Shown here piece by piece: positions 26,079 through 35,131 of a stretch of 64,000 nt of DNA. The stretch comes from Deltaproteobacteria bacterium (GTDB taxonomy: Bacteria > Desulfobacterota > Deferrisomatia > Deferrisomatales > BM512). Positions within the stretch are counted from its first letter, which is position 1. Every line of letters begins with the position of its first letter. The DNA is taken from the NCBI GenBank assembly GCA_002869015.1, contig PKTT01000009.1, positions 1 to 64,000 on the forward strand. Reading direction: 5' to 3'. The position numbers and the translations under genes were made by a program. Below the pieces are notes generated by a model. That model was not told the DNA's origin, searched no databases, and worked only from the letters and a program-made list of their open reading frames with translations.

Positions 26079-27029
26079 TTGCTTCTGGCAGTTTTCCTGC
26101 TCTTTTTGGGTGCGTTTCTTCTCTATTTCGGCGCCAACTGGCTTGTCGTGGGAGCCTCGGCGCTTGCGGGCAACTTCGGTGTCGCTCCGGCGGTGGTGGG
26201 GCTTACGGTTGTAGCCTTTGGCACCAGCCTGCCAGAGCTGGTGGTTACAGTCACAGCCGCCGCGCGTGGTTCCTCATCCATGGCGCTGGGCAACGTGGTC
26301 GGCTCAAATATCGCAAACATAGCCCTGATATTGGGAGCGGCTTCATCAATCAGAGCCTTAAAGGTCGAGCTCACTATGTTGAAGCGCGAGGCCCCAATGG
26401 GGCTCGTGGCGCTGGGGTTGGTGGTGCTTTTGACCCTCGACGGAGTCCTCTCCAGAATTGACGGAGTGCTCCTCCTCACAGCTTTTCTAATCTTTCTCTG
26501 GTGGTCAGTTACAGCAGAGCGAAAGATGGGGGATAGCGAACAGCAGGCATTTGATTCGCCGGTGCTCTTCAGCAGGGGCAAATCGCTCCTCATGGTCGCG
26601 GTGGGCCTGGGCGCCGTACTGGGGGGCGGTCAGGCGCTGGTGGAGGGCGGCGTCATGATTGCCACCGCTCTTGGCGTATCCTCTGTGGTAATAGGCCTTA
26701 CTATTTTGGCGGTGGGCACCAGCCTGCCGGAGCTGGCTACTTCTATGATGGCGGTCGCCAAGGGCGAAGATGATATAGGCGTCGGGGGAGTGCTCGGCTC
26801 AAACCTCTTCAACCTTCTGCTGATACTGGGGATTGCGGCGCTCTTGACGCCCATTGAGGTGCCGCGCACATTCTTTACATTTCAATACCCGATCCTTGGC
26901 GCCTTCACCCTTGGGCTTTTACCGATGGCCGCCAGCGGAGGGATGATCAAACGAGGTGAGGGGGTATTGCTGCTGGTTGGGTATATCCTTTACGTGGCGG
27001 CGCTTTATCTCTATCCCGTAGCAGGTTGA
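26079..27029 (+). CDS. Calcium/sodium antiporter, CaCA family (YrbG-like)
   Basis: A 316-residue inner-membrane protein with about ten helices in two inverted halves. Each half carries the alpha-repeat signature: FGTSLPELVVT with GNVVGSNIANI, and VGTSLPELATS with GGVLGSNLFNL. This is the K+-dependent Na+/Ca2+ exchanger-related YrbG group. A central loop lies between the halves. It begins at TTG 26079, five bases after the K+ channel gene. Ion specificity cannot be resolved. Confidence 0.9.
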   Translation: MLLAVFLLFLGAFLLYFGANWLVVGASALAGNFGVAPAVVGLTVVAFGTSLPELVVTVTAAARGSSSMALGNVVGSNIANIALILGAASSIRALKVELTMLKREAPMGLVALGLVVLLTLDGVLSRIDGVLLLTAFLIFLWWSVTAERKMGDSEQQAFDSPVLFSRGKSLLMVAVGLGAVLGGGQALVEGGVMIATALGVSSVVIGLTILAVGTSLPELATSMMAVAKGEDDIGVGGVLGSNLFNLLLILGIAALLTPIEVPRTFFTFQYPILGAFTLGLLPMAASGGMIKRGEGVLLLVGYILYVAALYLYPVAG

Positions 27030-27111
27030 CCCTGGGAGGGGCAGGTGCTATAAATTCCCACTTTGAATGGCTATAGGCATCAGCCTAGATTTACTTAAAT
27101 TGGAAGGTCCA

Positions 27112-27873
27112 ATGAAAAAGAGAGCAGGCAAGGGAAAGTTCATTATTGGGGCGCTATTTCTGGCCGCTGTAGTTGTGGTGCTGGTAGCGGTAGACTTCCT
27201 CTCCATTGTGAGAGCCCCAAAGGCCGAAGCGGCTGCCCTATCGGAATCAATCTCCTCACGCTGGATAGAGCTAAACATCGAAGATCTCAATAAAAAGTTC
27301 AAATCCGAGCTCATGGGTACAGGTGTTTGGCTAGGCAAACTGGAGGTTTCCAACCTTTCCTACACCGGCGAGGTGGATGGCGGCGCTGATATCATCGCTG
27401 AGTATGATATCGTTGAGCATAAGAAGATTACAGGTTCCCTCGATATCCTGATATCCCTGGAAACATCCGAGCTGGTCGGCGTCACTGAGCCGGCGGTTTC
27501 AAAGGTGACGATCAGGGAGATCTTACCGGCGGGCGGTGATAAAGCGGTCGTCGAAAATGAAGATATCTTCTCATACGACGCCCTTGGAAAAGAGCGCGTG
27601 AGATATTACATCACAGCCTCCTCAGCTATAATCTGGACGCTCCTCGTCGCCGGAATTACCTATGGCGGTTTTCGCTTTTTGTTCTCACTCATCATGGGGG
27701 CGGGGCGCGGCACGGGCGCTGTTTCCCTTACCACCCTGATCTTCTCTGCCGGCGCGGTACTTCTGGCTGCGTCATTTGAGCCCGCCTTTGTGGTAGGCGT
27801 GGCGATATCGTCAGTCCTATTCCTGCTTTGGTGGTTTGCCTTCGCCAGAGGCGGGGAGCTTTCGCACGCCTGA
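27112..27873 (+). CDS. Membrane protein of unknown function
   Basis: A 253-residue protein when started at the ATG at 27112, which has GGAAGG four bases upstream; a start 45 bases earlier is possible. There is one N-terminal helix (about 9-27), an extracytoplasmic domain of about 135 residues with many acidic positions and beta-rich prediction, and three closely spaced C-terminal helices. I do not recognise a family. The rightward neighbours are an antiporter and a PilZ protein. Confidence 0.6.
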   Translation: MKKRAGKGKFIIGALFLAAVVVVLVAVDFLSIVRAPKAEAAALSESISSRWIELNIEDLNKKFKSELMGTGVWLGKLEVSNLSYTGEVDGGADIIAEYDIVEHKKITGSLDILISLETSELVGVTEPAVSKVTIREILPAGGDKAVVENEDIFSYDALGKERVRYYITASSAIIWTLLVAGITYGGFRFLFSLIMGAGRGTGAVSLTTLIFSAGAVLLAASFEPAFVVGVAISSVLFLLWWFAFARGGELSHA

Positions 27874-27909
27874 TAAGGGGTTACTCCCAAACACCGTGGA
27901 GGTGTGACG

Positions 27910-28257
27910 ATGGGCGATGATGGTAAGCGTGTAAACGAGGGTGATAAAGACAAAGTTCGCAGCCATGTGCGTGTAGAGCTGGCGATGCCGGTGGGAATAG
28001 TCTCAGGCGCTCTGGGGCAGGCTGCGGGTAAAGTTTACACCACAACGGATATCTCTCCATCGGGCTTCTATATAAAGACCGACTTAAAAGTAGATAACGG
28101 AACGAGGCTATTCGCCAAGTATGTGCTCCCCTCCGGCAGGAGGGGCATGAGGAGCGGCAGCGTCGTCAGGTGTGACGGCAAGGGAATCGCTGTGTGCTTT
28201 GACAGCGTTGACCCCCTCATTATGGAGGAGTTCGGCTATAGCGATAAAAATCGCTAG
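27910..28257 (+). CDS. PilZ-domain protein (candidate c-di-GMP receptor)
   Basis: A 115-residue single-domain protein. It has the two PilZ signatures: RSHVR (RXXXR) near residue 17 and DISPSG (D/NXSXXG) about 30 residues later, followed by the beta-barrel with VVRCDGKGIAVCF. Such proteins bind cyclic di-GMP and regulate motility, exopolysaccharide or secretion. The ATG at 27910 sits six bases after a perfect GGAGGT, which is better placed for it than for the GTG at 27904. No diguanylate cyclase is in the window. Confidence 0.82.
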   Translation: MGDDGKRVNEGDKDKVRSHVRVELAMPVGIVSGALGQAAGKVYTTTDISPSGFYIKTDLKVDNGTRLFAKYVLPSGRRGMRSGSVVRCDGKGIAVCFDSVDPLIMEEFGYSDKNR

Positions 28258-28280
28258 AAGTTTTAAGAGTCCTCTTCCTC

Positions 28281-30146
28281 TTACTTATCGAAGACCAGCT
28301 TGACGGTGTAAGCTTCCTCAGTCCTGTCGTATGTTGCGGTGAAGCCAAGGGCCAGGTAGAGGTGTAGCATTCTCCTGTTCTGCGGGAGGATAAAGCCGGT
28401 AGCGCCGTTCAAGCCCCTCCTCCTCGCCGCCTCGACCACCAACGACAGTAGCCGCTTGCCGATTCCCTTCTCCTGCCATTCATCCCTGATTACAACGGAG
28501 GTCTCCGCCATATTTGTGGAGGGGTCAAGGCCATATTCTCCGAGCCCTATAACCTCCTCAGCGCCCTTGTTGATTCTGGTCGCAGCGATGGAGAGCTTGG
28601 TCTCATAGTCGAGGTCGAGGTTTTCCTGCAAGCGGGCGTGCGGCATGAGGTGCACCAGCGCAAAGTAGCGCAGATAGACGGTTTCCTCTGAGAGGGAGTA
28701 AAAGAAGTCCTTCATGAGGCTCTCGTCCACCGGGAGTACCGGGCGGAAGCGTACCTTGACGCCGTTGTGCGTGCCTGTGGACTCCAGATCCTCCGGGTAC
28801 TCGCGCAGCGTAGGCAGTATCTGGTCCGGGTAGACGTATTTCAGCTCCTTCGCCTCCTCTAGGAGCTTCTCGCGGTGGTCTGGGTGCGCGATCGATATCA
28901 ACGCCATCGCCCGCTCGCGTATCGATTTGCCGTGAAGGTCTGCGTAGCCCCACTCCGTTACTATATAACGGACCGTTCCGCGCGTAGTCACTACGCCCGC
29001 CCCCTCCGAGAGGGATGCTACTATCGTCGATTCGCCGGTCTTCTTTGTTGTGGATGCGAGGCAGATTATCGCCTTGCCGCCATCGCTTCTCGAAGCGCCC
29101 CTTACGAAATCAACCTGCCCGCCTATGCCGCTGTAAAAGTGGTGCCCGATTGAATCCGAGCATACCTGCCCTGTAAGGTCCACCTGTAGCGCGGTGTTCA
29201 CAGAGACCATCTTGCGGTTCTGAGAGATTATGTAGGGGTCGTTGATATATTCGCTGGTATGGAAGGCGACTGCCGGATTGTTGTCTATATATTCGTAGAG
29301 CTTGTTTGAGCCCATACAGAAAGAGGCGACCGTTTTACCTATGTTAATGGACTTGTGCTTGTTGTTTATTACGCCCTTCTCGGTCAGCTGTATAAGCCAA
29401 TCCGAGAACATCTCGGTGTGAACGCCAAGGTCGTTTTTCTCCGCCAGGGCAGGGACAACCGCGCTTGGTAAAAGGCCGATGCCGATTTGGATGGTGGAGC
29501 CGTCCTCCACCAGCTTGGCGACTATCTTGCCCATGCGCTGCGCGGTGTCATCCGGTTCGGGAGACTCGTAGGTGATCATGGGGGAGGTGTGGTCCACCAG
29601 GATGTCAATCTCGGAGACGTGGACAAAGGAGTAGCCGTGGGTGCGCGGCATATTCTCGTTTACCTCGGCTATGACCAACTGCGCCGCGCTCACTGCGACC
29701 CTGGTCACGTCGATGCTTACCCCAAGGCTAACGAAGCCGTGCTTATCCGGCGGCGATACCTGAACTAGGGCGACGTCGATGCGTATTTTCTTTGATTTTA
29801 TAAGCCAGGGTAGCTCTGAGAGGTAGACCGGGGTGTAGTCGGCGCGCCCCTCCGCTACAGCGGCGCGGGTGTTGTCGGCGATAAAGAAGGCGTTATGTCT
29901 AAAGCGGGATGAGAAGCGCTCCTCAGTGTAAGGCGCTGCGCCCAGGGTGAGAATGTGGACTATCTCGCTGTCAGTCGCCGTCCTTGATTTTGCCAGCCCC
30001 TCGACGAGGTGCTGCGGCTCGCCGCAGGCGGAGCCTATGAAGATGCGCGAACCTCGCTGGATCTTCTCCAGCGCTCTCTCGCGGGTGCGAACCTTATCCT
30101 TGTACTTCTTCTTCCAATCCGGATCCAGTAAAGCTCTTTCAATCAT
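28281..30146 (-). CDS. Acetyl-CoA hydrolase/CoA-transferase fused to GNAT acetyltransferase
   Basis: A 621-residue two-domain protein. Residues 1 to about 430 resemble acetyl-CoA hydrolase/4-hydroxybutyrate CoA-transferase: GSACGEPQHL, QIGIGLLPSAVVPAL, HTEMFSD with a candidate catalytic Glu, and YVTEWGYADLHGKSIRERA. The C-terminal 170 residues are a GNAT fold with VIRDEWQEKGIGKRLL for acetyl-CoA binding. This fusion is known in several deltaproteobacterial genomes; the GNAT part may acylate the CoA-transferase or another protein. The ATG at 30146 has GGAGAG eight bases upstream. Confidence 0.88.
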   Translation of the reverse strand: MIERALLDPDWKKKYKDKVRTRERALEKIQRGSRIFIGSACGEPQHLVEGLAKSRTATDSEIVHILTLGAAPYTEERFSSRFRHNAFFIADNTRAAVAEGRADYTPVYLSELPWLIKSKKIRIDVALVQVSPPDKHGFVSLGVSIDVTRVAVSAAQLVIAEVNENMPRTHGYSFVHVSEIDILVDHTSPMITYESPEPDDTAQRMGKIVAKLVEDGSTIQIGIGLLPSAVVPALAEKNDLGVHTEMFSDWLIQLTEKGVINNKHKSINIGKTVASFCMGSNKLYEYIDNNPAVAFHTSEYINDPYIISQNRKMVSVNTALQVDLTGQVCSDSIGHHFYSGIGGQVDFVRGASRSDGGKAIICLASTTKKTGESTIVASLSEGAGVVTTRGTVRYIVTEWGYADLHGKSIRERAMALISIAHPDHREKLLEEAKELKYVYPDQILPTLREYPEDLESTGTHNGVKVRFRPVLPVDESLMKDFFYSLSEETVYLRYFALVHLMPHARLQENLDLDYETKLSIAATRINKGAEEVIGLGEYGLDPSTNMAETSVVIRDEWQEKGIGKRLLSLVVEAARRRGLNGATGFILPQNRRMLHLYLALGFTATYDRTEEAYTVKLVFDK

Positions 30147-30167
30147 AATATTTACTCTCCGGTGCAA

Positions 30168-30968
30168 TTACCCGGAGGTCTCCACTTTCTCCGAAGAAAC
30201 TTCGGGCATATCTATTCTTCCGGCAACTACCAGGTCACGAAAGAGCATCGTTGCGCCTGTGACACAGGCGGGGAGAAGAAGTAGCCCGGCTAGGGGTATC
30301 ATAAGGAGGAGGGTTGTACCCGCTCCGAAGCCGAGGAAAGCCCAGAGGTTTGAAAAGGCGCCGCGCCGCTTGTCGGCGAAGTGAAAGCGGTGGCGGTCCA
30401 TCGGGTAGTCGAAGAACTCCCACGCAAAAAAGAAGAAGGTCACCGGCGGCCCGACAATAGCCGCGAAGGTTGTGCCAAAGGGGGGGATGAGCCCTATGAC
30501 GACAACTATGCCGAAGACCACGAGGTATAGAATTATCCTCTTTAGCGCTGCCATAAATGCTATTAAAGCGCCAGAGAGTGTTCGCGAGATGGAGAAGGGC
30601 TCAGTAAGCTCGACGCCTGAGTATAGTTTTTCCACCTTCTCGCTAATGACGTCGTTGAAGGGGGAGAAGAGGAGGCTCCCTACCATGGTGAAGGTGTAGC
30701 CGACGACAACAAGGAAAACCACCGCCAGAAGCGACGCCAGCAGATAGTAGAGAAGCTTTGACCAGAAGCCGTCGGCGGTGTTTATGAAGTTATCCAGCCA
30801 TTTTTCCAGGTTGTTTTTGTAGATCCAGGCAAAACCTGCGTAAAGAAGGGTGTTCAAAATTATCGGGATCGCAACCCAAGGCCATAGGCTGGGCGATTTC
30901 GCCATCATCTTCATACCCCTGAATGGGGTGAAGAAGCCCTTGGCGAGCGAGGTGAAGGAACCAATCAT
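30168..30968 (-). CDS. EI24/CysZ-like membrane protein
   Basis: A 266-residue membrane protein with about five hydrophobic segments. The N-terminal GFFTPFRGMKMMAKSPSLW and LPP-to-FGTTFAAIVGPP region fit the EI24/CysZ domain family. The conserved WEFFDYPMDRHRFHF segment is typical. E. coli CysZ imports sulfate; many EI24 proteins have no assigned role. It is 21 bases upstream of the CoA-transferase gene and three bases downstream of tsaC, so the three genes are likely one transcript. Confidence 0.82.
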   Translation of the reverse strand: MIGSFTSLAKGFFTPFRGMKMMAKSPSLWPWVAIPIILNTLLYAGFAWIYKNNLEKWLDNFINTADGFWSKLLYYLLASLLAVVFLVVVGYTFTMVGSLLFSPFNDVISEKVEKLYSGVELTEPFSISRTLSGALIAFMAALKRIILYLVVFGIVVVIGLIPPFGTTFAAIVGPPVTFFFFAWEFFDYPMDRHRFHFADKRRGAFSNLWAFLGFGAGTTLLLMIPLAGLLLLPACVTGATMLFRDLVVAGRIDMPEVSSEKVETSG

Positions 30969-30971
30969 AAA

Positions 30972-31601
30972 CTAACTCTCCATCAATTCTTTGAAGTAAT
31001 CTGCCATTCCCGCGCCCTCGCGGATTATATCCACATTGTCGCCGACCAAAGAGACGACTGTTGAGGGGGTCTGCGCCAGAACGCCAGAGTCGAGGATTAT
31101 ATCGACCCGCGGCCCCAATATCTTGGCTAGATCATCGGGGTTGCCGATGGGCTCGTCATTGGAGAGGTTGGCGCTCGTGGAGATAATGGGGTTCCCCAGT
31201 GCGGAGACCAGCTCAAGCGAGACTTTGTTGTCGGGGATTCTGATCCCCACGGTTTTCTGCTTGGTGAGGAGTATCTTGGGGGTCTCCCTGGTAGCCTCTA
31301 GGACGAAGGTGTAGGGCCCCGGCAGGAAGCGTTTGAGTATCCTGTACGCGAAATTTGAGACCAGCGCATAGCGGGAGATATGTTGAAGGTCCGAGCAGAC
31401 GAAGCTCATCGGCTTTTTCGGGTCGCGCCCCTTTATCGCCGTGATCTTCTCTATAGCCTTTTTATTGGTGATGTCACAGCCAAGCCCGTAGACGGTGTCG
31501 GTGGGATAAACCACCACGCCGCCGCGAGAAAGGACCTCCGCCGCCCTCTTGATGTGACGGCCCTGAGGATTATCGGGGTGTACGCTAAGTCTTACTGCCA
31601 T
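30972..31601 (-). CDS. tsaC: Threonylcarbamoyl-AMP synthase (TsaC/YrdC-Sua5 family)
   Basis: A 209-residue YrdC-domain protein that makes threonylcarbamoyl-AMP for the t6A modification of tRNA. It shows GGVVVYPTDTVYGLGCD, KGRDPKKPMSFVCSD, LPGPYTFVLEA and STSANLSNDEP, the four YrdC blocks. The ATG at 31601 follows AAGGAG at 11 bases and gives the usual family length; a longer frame adds 20 non-conserved residues. The C-terminus lacks the extra Sua5 domain. Confidence 0.92.
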   Translation of the reverse strand: MAVRLSVHPDNPQGRHIKRAAEVLSRGGVVVYPTDTVYGLGCDITNKKAIEKITAIKGRDPKKPMSFVCSDLQHISRYALVSNFAYRILKRFLPGPYTFVLEATRETPKILLTKQKTVGIRIPDNKVSLELVSALGNPIISTSANLSNDEPIGNPDDLAKILGPRVDIILDSGVLAQTPSTVVSLVGDNVDIIREGAGMADYFKELMES

Positions 31602-31684
31602 TTGGTATTTTGCTCCTTCCTCACAGGAAATAAAGATAACCCGACCGGCAATACGCGTCAATCTTCACAAGTATTTACTTTGGG

Positions 31685-31712
31685 TTGAAAGTTGGCCCAA
31701 ATTGCGTGTATT
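31685..31712 (+). promoter_or_regulatory. Possible rpsA promoter
   Basis: TTGAAA (31685-31690) and TGTATT (31707-31712) are separated by 16 bases. They lie about 120 bases before rpsA in the divergent region with tsaC. The -10 match is imperfect, and the leader that would follow has no obvious structure. Confidence 0.35.
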
Positions 31713-31832
31713 CTTTCAAATTCGTGAAAACATAGGGAATGACGCTACTTTTAACCTTACGCCGCAGTAATCAACCCGCCCGCCGAAGGGAGCGAATGCG
31801 GCACACGCTCACCGGCCCATGAGGAAGCAGTG

Positions 31833-33455
31833 ATGGAAGAAAACAAGACCTTGGAAGAGACTGAAGTTAAAGAGACCATTGAAGTGGAGGAAACCGCTGT
31901 TGAGGAGACCGCCGGAGGCGCTGATGCGCCAGCGGATAATACCTCTGCTCCAGAGAACGAAGCGCCTTCCGAGGATGCGGCCATAGCGGCCGATGAAGAG
32001 GAAGAGACAACCGGAGACTTTGCAAAGCTACTTGAAGAAAGCGGCGCGGGCCAGGTTGAGAGGCCTCCGAAGATGGGGGCGAAGATCTACTGCAAGGTGG
32101 TCTCCGTTTCCGGGGATTGGGTATTCGTCAACTACGGCGGTAAATCAGAGGGCTCCATAGCGAGAGGTGAGTTCGCCCCCGATGGCGAGGCGGAGGACAA
32201 CAAGCGCGATGAGGCTGGACGAGCCCCTCTGCCGAAGGAGGGCGATGTGATTGAAGCTTATCTGCTCTCGAATCGCGACGGCGAGACCAGACTAACAACG
32301 CGCCTTTCAAGCAGGGACCTTTCCAAGCAGGCGATACAGGACGCCTTTGTGGCTGGGGTGCCCGTAGAGGGCCGCGTATCAAAGGCTATAAAGGGTGGCT
32401 TCGAGGTTCGTGTCTCAGGGCTCAGGGCCTTCTGCCCCCTCTCACAGATAGACATACGATGGCCCCGCGACCCAGAGGTGCATGTCGGCAAGATATACTC
32501 CTTCAAGGTCTCAGAGTACAAGGAGAAGGGCCGCAATATAATCGTCTCCCGCCGTGCCTTGATGGAGGAGGAGCAGGTTACCATCAAGGAGGAGCTTAAA
32601 AAGCGCATCATCGTAGGCCAGATAGTCACCGGCCACGTAAGAAACGTCCAGCCCTTCGGCGCCTTCGTCGAGCTGGGTGGCGTAGATGGGCTCATCCCGG
32701 TCTCCGAGATGGCTTGGGACCGTGTCGAGGACCCCAAAGAGGTTTTATCCGAAGGCCAGGAGGTGTCGGCCAAGGTTATAAGCGCAGATTGGGATAAGGA
32801 GCGCATCAGCCTTTCTCTGAAAGCTCTCCAGGAGGACCCGTGGGTTATCGCGGCTGGTGAGTTCAATGTCGGTGAGAAGGTCAAGGGCCAGGTCGTTAGG
32901 CTAACGAATTTTGGCGCCTTTGTAAGCCTCGCCCCGGGCGTCGACGGCATGATACATGTCTCCGCGTTGCCCACAGACAAGCGAGTCAAGCACCCAGGCG
33001 ATGTACTCTCGGTAGGTGAGGAGGTCGAAGCGGAGGTGCTTTCAGTTGACCTTGAAAAGCGCCGCATCTCCCTTTCGATGGAGTATAAGCTCTTCGAGGG
33101 GATGGGGGCGCTGCCTTCAAACGGCGCAGTTCTGATTGGCACCGTCGAAAAGGTCGCCGACTTCGGCGTCTTCCTAAAGCTGCCCTCAGGCCATGTCGGC
33201 CTCATTCCCAACGCAGAGATGAACACCAGAAGGGGCGCGAACCACTCCCAGATGTTCAAGCCCGGCGATGAGCTTGAGGTTAAAGTGCTCGGCATTGAGG
33301 AGAGGGGTAGAAAGATACGTCTCTCCATCAAAGCCCTTGTACGCGCACAGGAGCGGGAGCTTCAGAAGGAGTACGAGACCTACAAAGATTCCGGCGAGGG
33401 GTCTATGGGGACGATGGCGGACCTCTTCAAGGCCGCTCAGCAAAAGGAAGATTAG
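31833..33455 (+). CDS. rpsA: 30S ribosomal protein S1
   Basis: A 540-residue bS1 that binds mRNA leaders for the ribosome. After an acidic Glu/Ala/Thr-rich extension of about 70 residues it carries five S1 OB-fold repeats: repeat 1 starts GAKIYCKVV, repeat 2 VEGRVSKAIKGG, repeat 3 VTGHVRNVQPFGAF, repeat 4 VKGQVVRLTNFGAF and repeat 5 LIGTVEKVADFGVF. E. coli S1 has six repeats and no such extension. The ATG at 31833 follows GAGGA at seven bases. A strong terminator follows directly. Confidence 0.94.
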   Translation: MEENKTLEETEVKETIEVEETAVEETAGGADAPADNTSAPENEAPSEDAAIAADEEEETTGDFAKLLEESGAGQVERPPKMGAKIYCKVVSVSGDWVFVNYGGKSEGSIARGEFAPDGEAEDNKRDEAGRAPLPKEGDVIEAYLLSNRDGETRLTTRLSSRDLSKQAIQDAFVAGVPVEGRVSKAIKGGFEVRVSGLRAFCPLSQIDIRWPRDPEVHVGKIYSFKVSEYKEKGRNIIVSRRALMEEEQVTIKEELKKRIIVGQIVTGHVRNVQPFGAFVELGGVDGLIPVSEMAWDRVEDPKEVLSEGQEVSAKVISADWDKERISLSLKALQEDPWVIAAGEFNVGEKVKGQVVRLTNFGAFVSLAPGVDGMIHVSALPTDKRVKHPGDVLSVGEEVEAEVLSVDLEKRRISLSMEYKLFEGMGALPSNGAVLIGTVEKVADFGVFLKLPSGHVGLIPNAEMNTRRGANHSQMFKPGDELEVKVLGIEERGRKIRLSIKALVRAQERELQKEYETYKDSGEGSMGTMADLFKAAQQKED

Positions 33456-33484
33456 CAAGCGGTTAAGCTTAAATTAAAATAAGA

Positions 33485-33513
33485 GGGCGGCCTTAATGGG
33501 CCGCCCTTTTTTT
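33485..33513 (+). terminator. Intrinsic terminator of rpsA
   Basis: GGGCGGCC (33485-33492), a loop of about five to six bases, and GGCCGCCC (33499-33506) form a perfect eight-pair GC stem followed by seven T. It lies 30 bases after the rpsA stop. The convergent DUF4407 frame ends inside the T run at 33512. Confidence 0.92.
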
Positions 33514-34336
33514 ATGGTATACCCGCAGGCCCGCCGCCCTTATTGTTCAGCTCCTCTAGCTCTTTAAAGTATTTCTTCTTAGCGGAGGAGATTTTTTCCT
33601 CAATCTCCGTCTCCTCCTTTTCCTTTCGCTGAATATGATCCTTTAGGCTCAGTACCTCTTCTTCTTTGTCTTCAAGCTGAGCCGCATAGACGCTTTTATC
33701 ATCGTTGAGCTGGTGTATCCTCTCCCTGACATCCATTATCGCCGCTTCAAGCTGGCATTTAGTGGCTATCGTATTCTTGAAGACGCCCTCCTCCTTTATA
33801 TCCCCGCTGGAGAGCTGCTTGTCGATAACCTCCATTGAGCGGCCCTGGGCGGTCAGGTCTTGATTCAGCCGCTCAAGGTCGGCGACTGAACGCCTCAAGG
33901 AATGCTCAAGCTGACGCTTCTTTTCATAGGCTTTCTTCAGGTCTTCTTTTAATGGGCCTATAGATTCGCGTATGAGGGTGCGCTCATTTTTAAGGATGAA
34001 AATGGAGTTCTCGTATGAAGCCCGGATTTCACCGGAACGCCTGTTCTTATCATCCTCCCGGACAAATATCTGGTAATTGTTGAGGCACCACTCTTCAAAC
34101 CTCAAGGGCTCGATGAAGCCCGCTTTGTTAGGCTCTCCATCCCTTCCGGCTCTCTCCGACTCATGCAGCCATGTATCGAATAGGCCACGCTGGTACTGTT
34201 TAAATAGGTCCTGGAGGCAGTCGTTGTAATATACCCTTACTGCCTTTGGCTGAAAGAGCTTGAGGATGAAGAGTCCTCCGATTAGGAGGAAGAGGAAGGT
34301 GCGTATCGCCTGCTTGGCAAGGCCATACTTTTCATC
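33512..34336 (-). pseudogene. C-terminal part of an interrupted DUF4407 protein
   Basis: This 274-codon frame directly continues the upstream gene after its TAA. It begins DEKYGLAKQAIRTFLFLLI, with a membrane helix (FLFLLIGGLFILKLF) like the last helix of DUF4407 proteins. It then runs through about 170 residues of charged coiled coil to a C-terminal GGGPAGIP. No ATG occurs in frame in its first 77 codons; the first possible start is a TTG at 34105 with no clear ribosome-binding site, which would omit the helix. So this is the detached end of one original gene rather than an independent gene. Confidence 0.75.
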
Positions 34337-35131
34337 TTACATCAACTCCGTAAGTACGCGGGATTCAGTCTCTATGCCGGGTTTTAGAAATTCAACCTTG
34401 TATTTTCTCGCTATGCCGTCGAGATCGAGGGCGTCAAAATCATTTAATTCGTCCTCCTTTTCAGCTGTTGCCTTGTCGAGCTGACTCTCGACTGCTGATA
34501 TATTCTCCCTGATTGAGCGGGCGACTACGCCATCGCCGTGAATTCCTGATGGCCCGGTCCCGGCGGTCTCCTCGATGAGCGAAGCCCTGAGCTCATCGAG
34601 CTTTTTTTCAAAATTGTCTATCTTGTTATCGTGGCTGGTAACTATACCGGTCCTTGTTTCAGCGACCTTAGCCATATTAAGGGTCTCTATGCGGCCATCG
34701 ATGTCGTAGGAGAAGACAAGCTGCGCAAGAAAGGGCGCGCTGACCATGTAAGAGCCGAGGACTATTGCAACGCGGCCGCCGACTCCGCCGAAGCCTTTCG
34801 CGATGTACTTCACTTTGTCTAGAGTTGAGAATACATTCCCCTTGATTGTGCGCTCGTAGAAAGCAAGAGAGGTGTCGAGGGTCATGAAGGTCGCGTCAAC
34901 CAGCCAGATAACCGAGAAGATGAACAAACCGCATAGGAGCGCCGCAAATACCGGGCTGACGTTGCGCCCGATGGACCAGCCCATATAGCCCCAGCTGATC
35001 CCCTCGGCCGTCGCCATAATGGTTATCATTATACGCACAACAAAGATCCACCATGCGGCGCTGGGCGTTAACAGATCATCGCGGTTTGGCTTTAGTGAAA
35101 CCCAATCTTTGATGGAGAACTTGATCTTCAT
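34337..35131 (-). CDS. N-terminal part of DUF4407 membrane/coiled-coil protein
   Basis: A 264-residue product. Three or four membrane helices fall in residues 25-150 (AAWWIFVVRIMITIMATAEG, LLCGLFIFSVIWLVD, VAIVLGSYMVSAPFLAQLVF). A coiled-coil segment of about 90 residues follows, and it stops at TELM just before where the family's final membrane helix should be. The frame continues beyond the TAA (34337-34339) into 33512-34336 with the expected helix and coiled coil. With that stop removed the protein would have about 539 residues. DUF4407 proteins have no established function. Confidence 0.78.
   Translation of the reverse strand: MKIKFSIKDWVSLKPNRDDLLTPSAAWWIFVVRIMITIMATAEGISWGYMGWSIGRNVSPVFAALLCGLFIFSVIWLVDATFMTLDTSLAFYERTIKGNVFSTLDKVKYIAKGFGGVGGRVAIVLGSYMVSAPFLAQLVFSYDIDGRIETLNMAKVAETRTGIVTSHDNKIDNFEKKLDELRASLIEETAGTGPSGIHGDGVVARSIRENISAVESQLDKATAEKEDELNDFDALDLDGIARKYKVEFLKPGIETESRVLTELM

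Noticed and set aside
32258-33331. 357-codon leftward frame opposite rpsA
   Set aside because: It is antisense to the S1 repeats and its composition is Ser/Thr/Pro-rich; the S1 domains are unambiguous.
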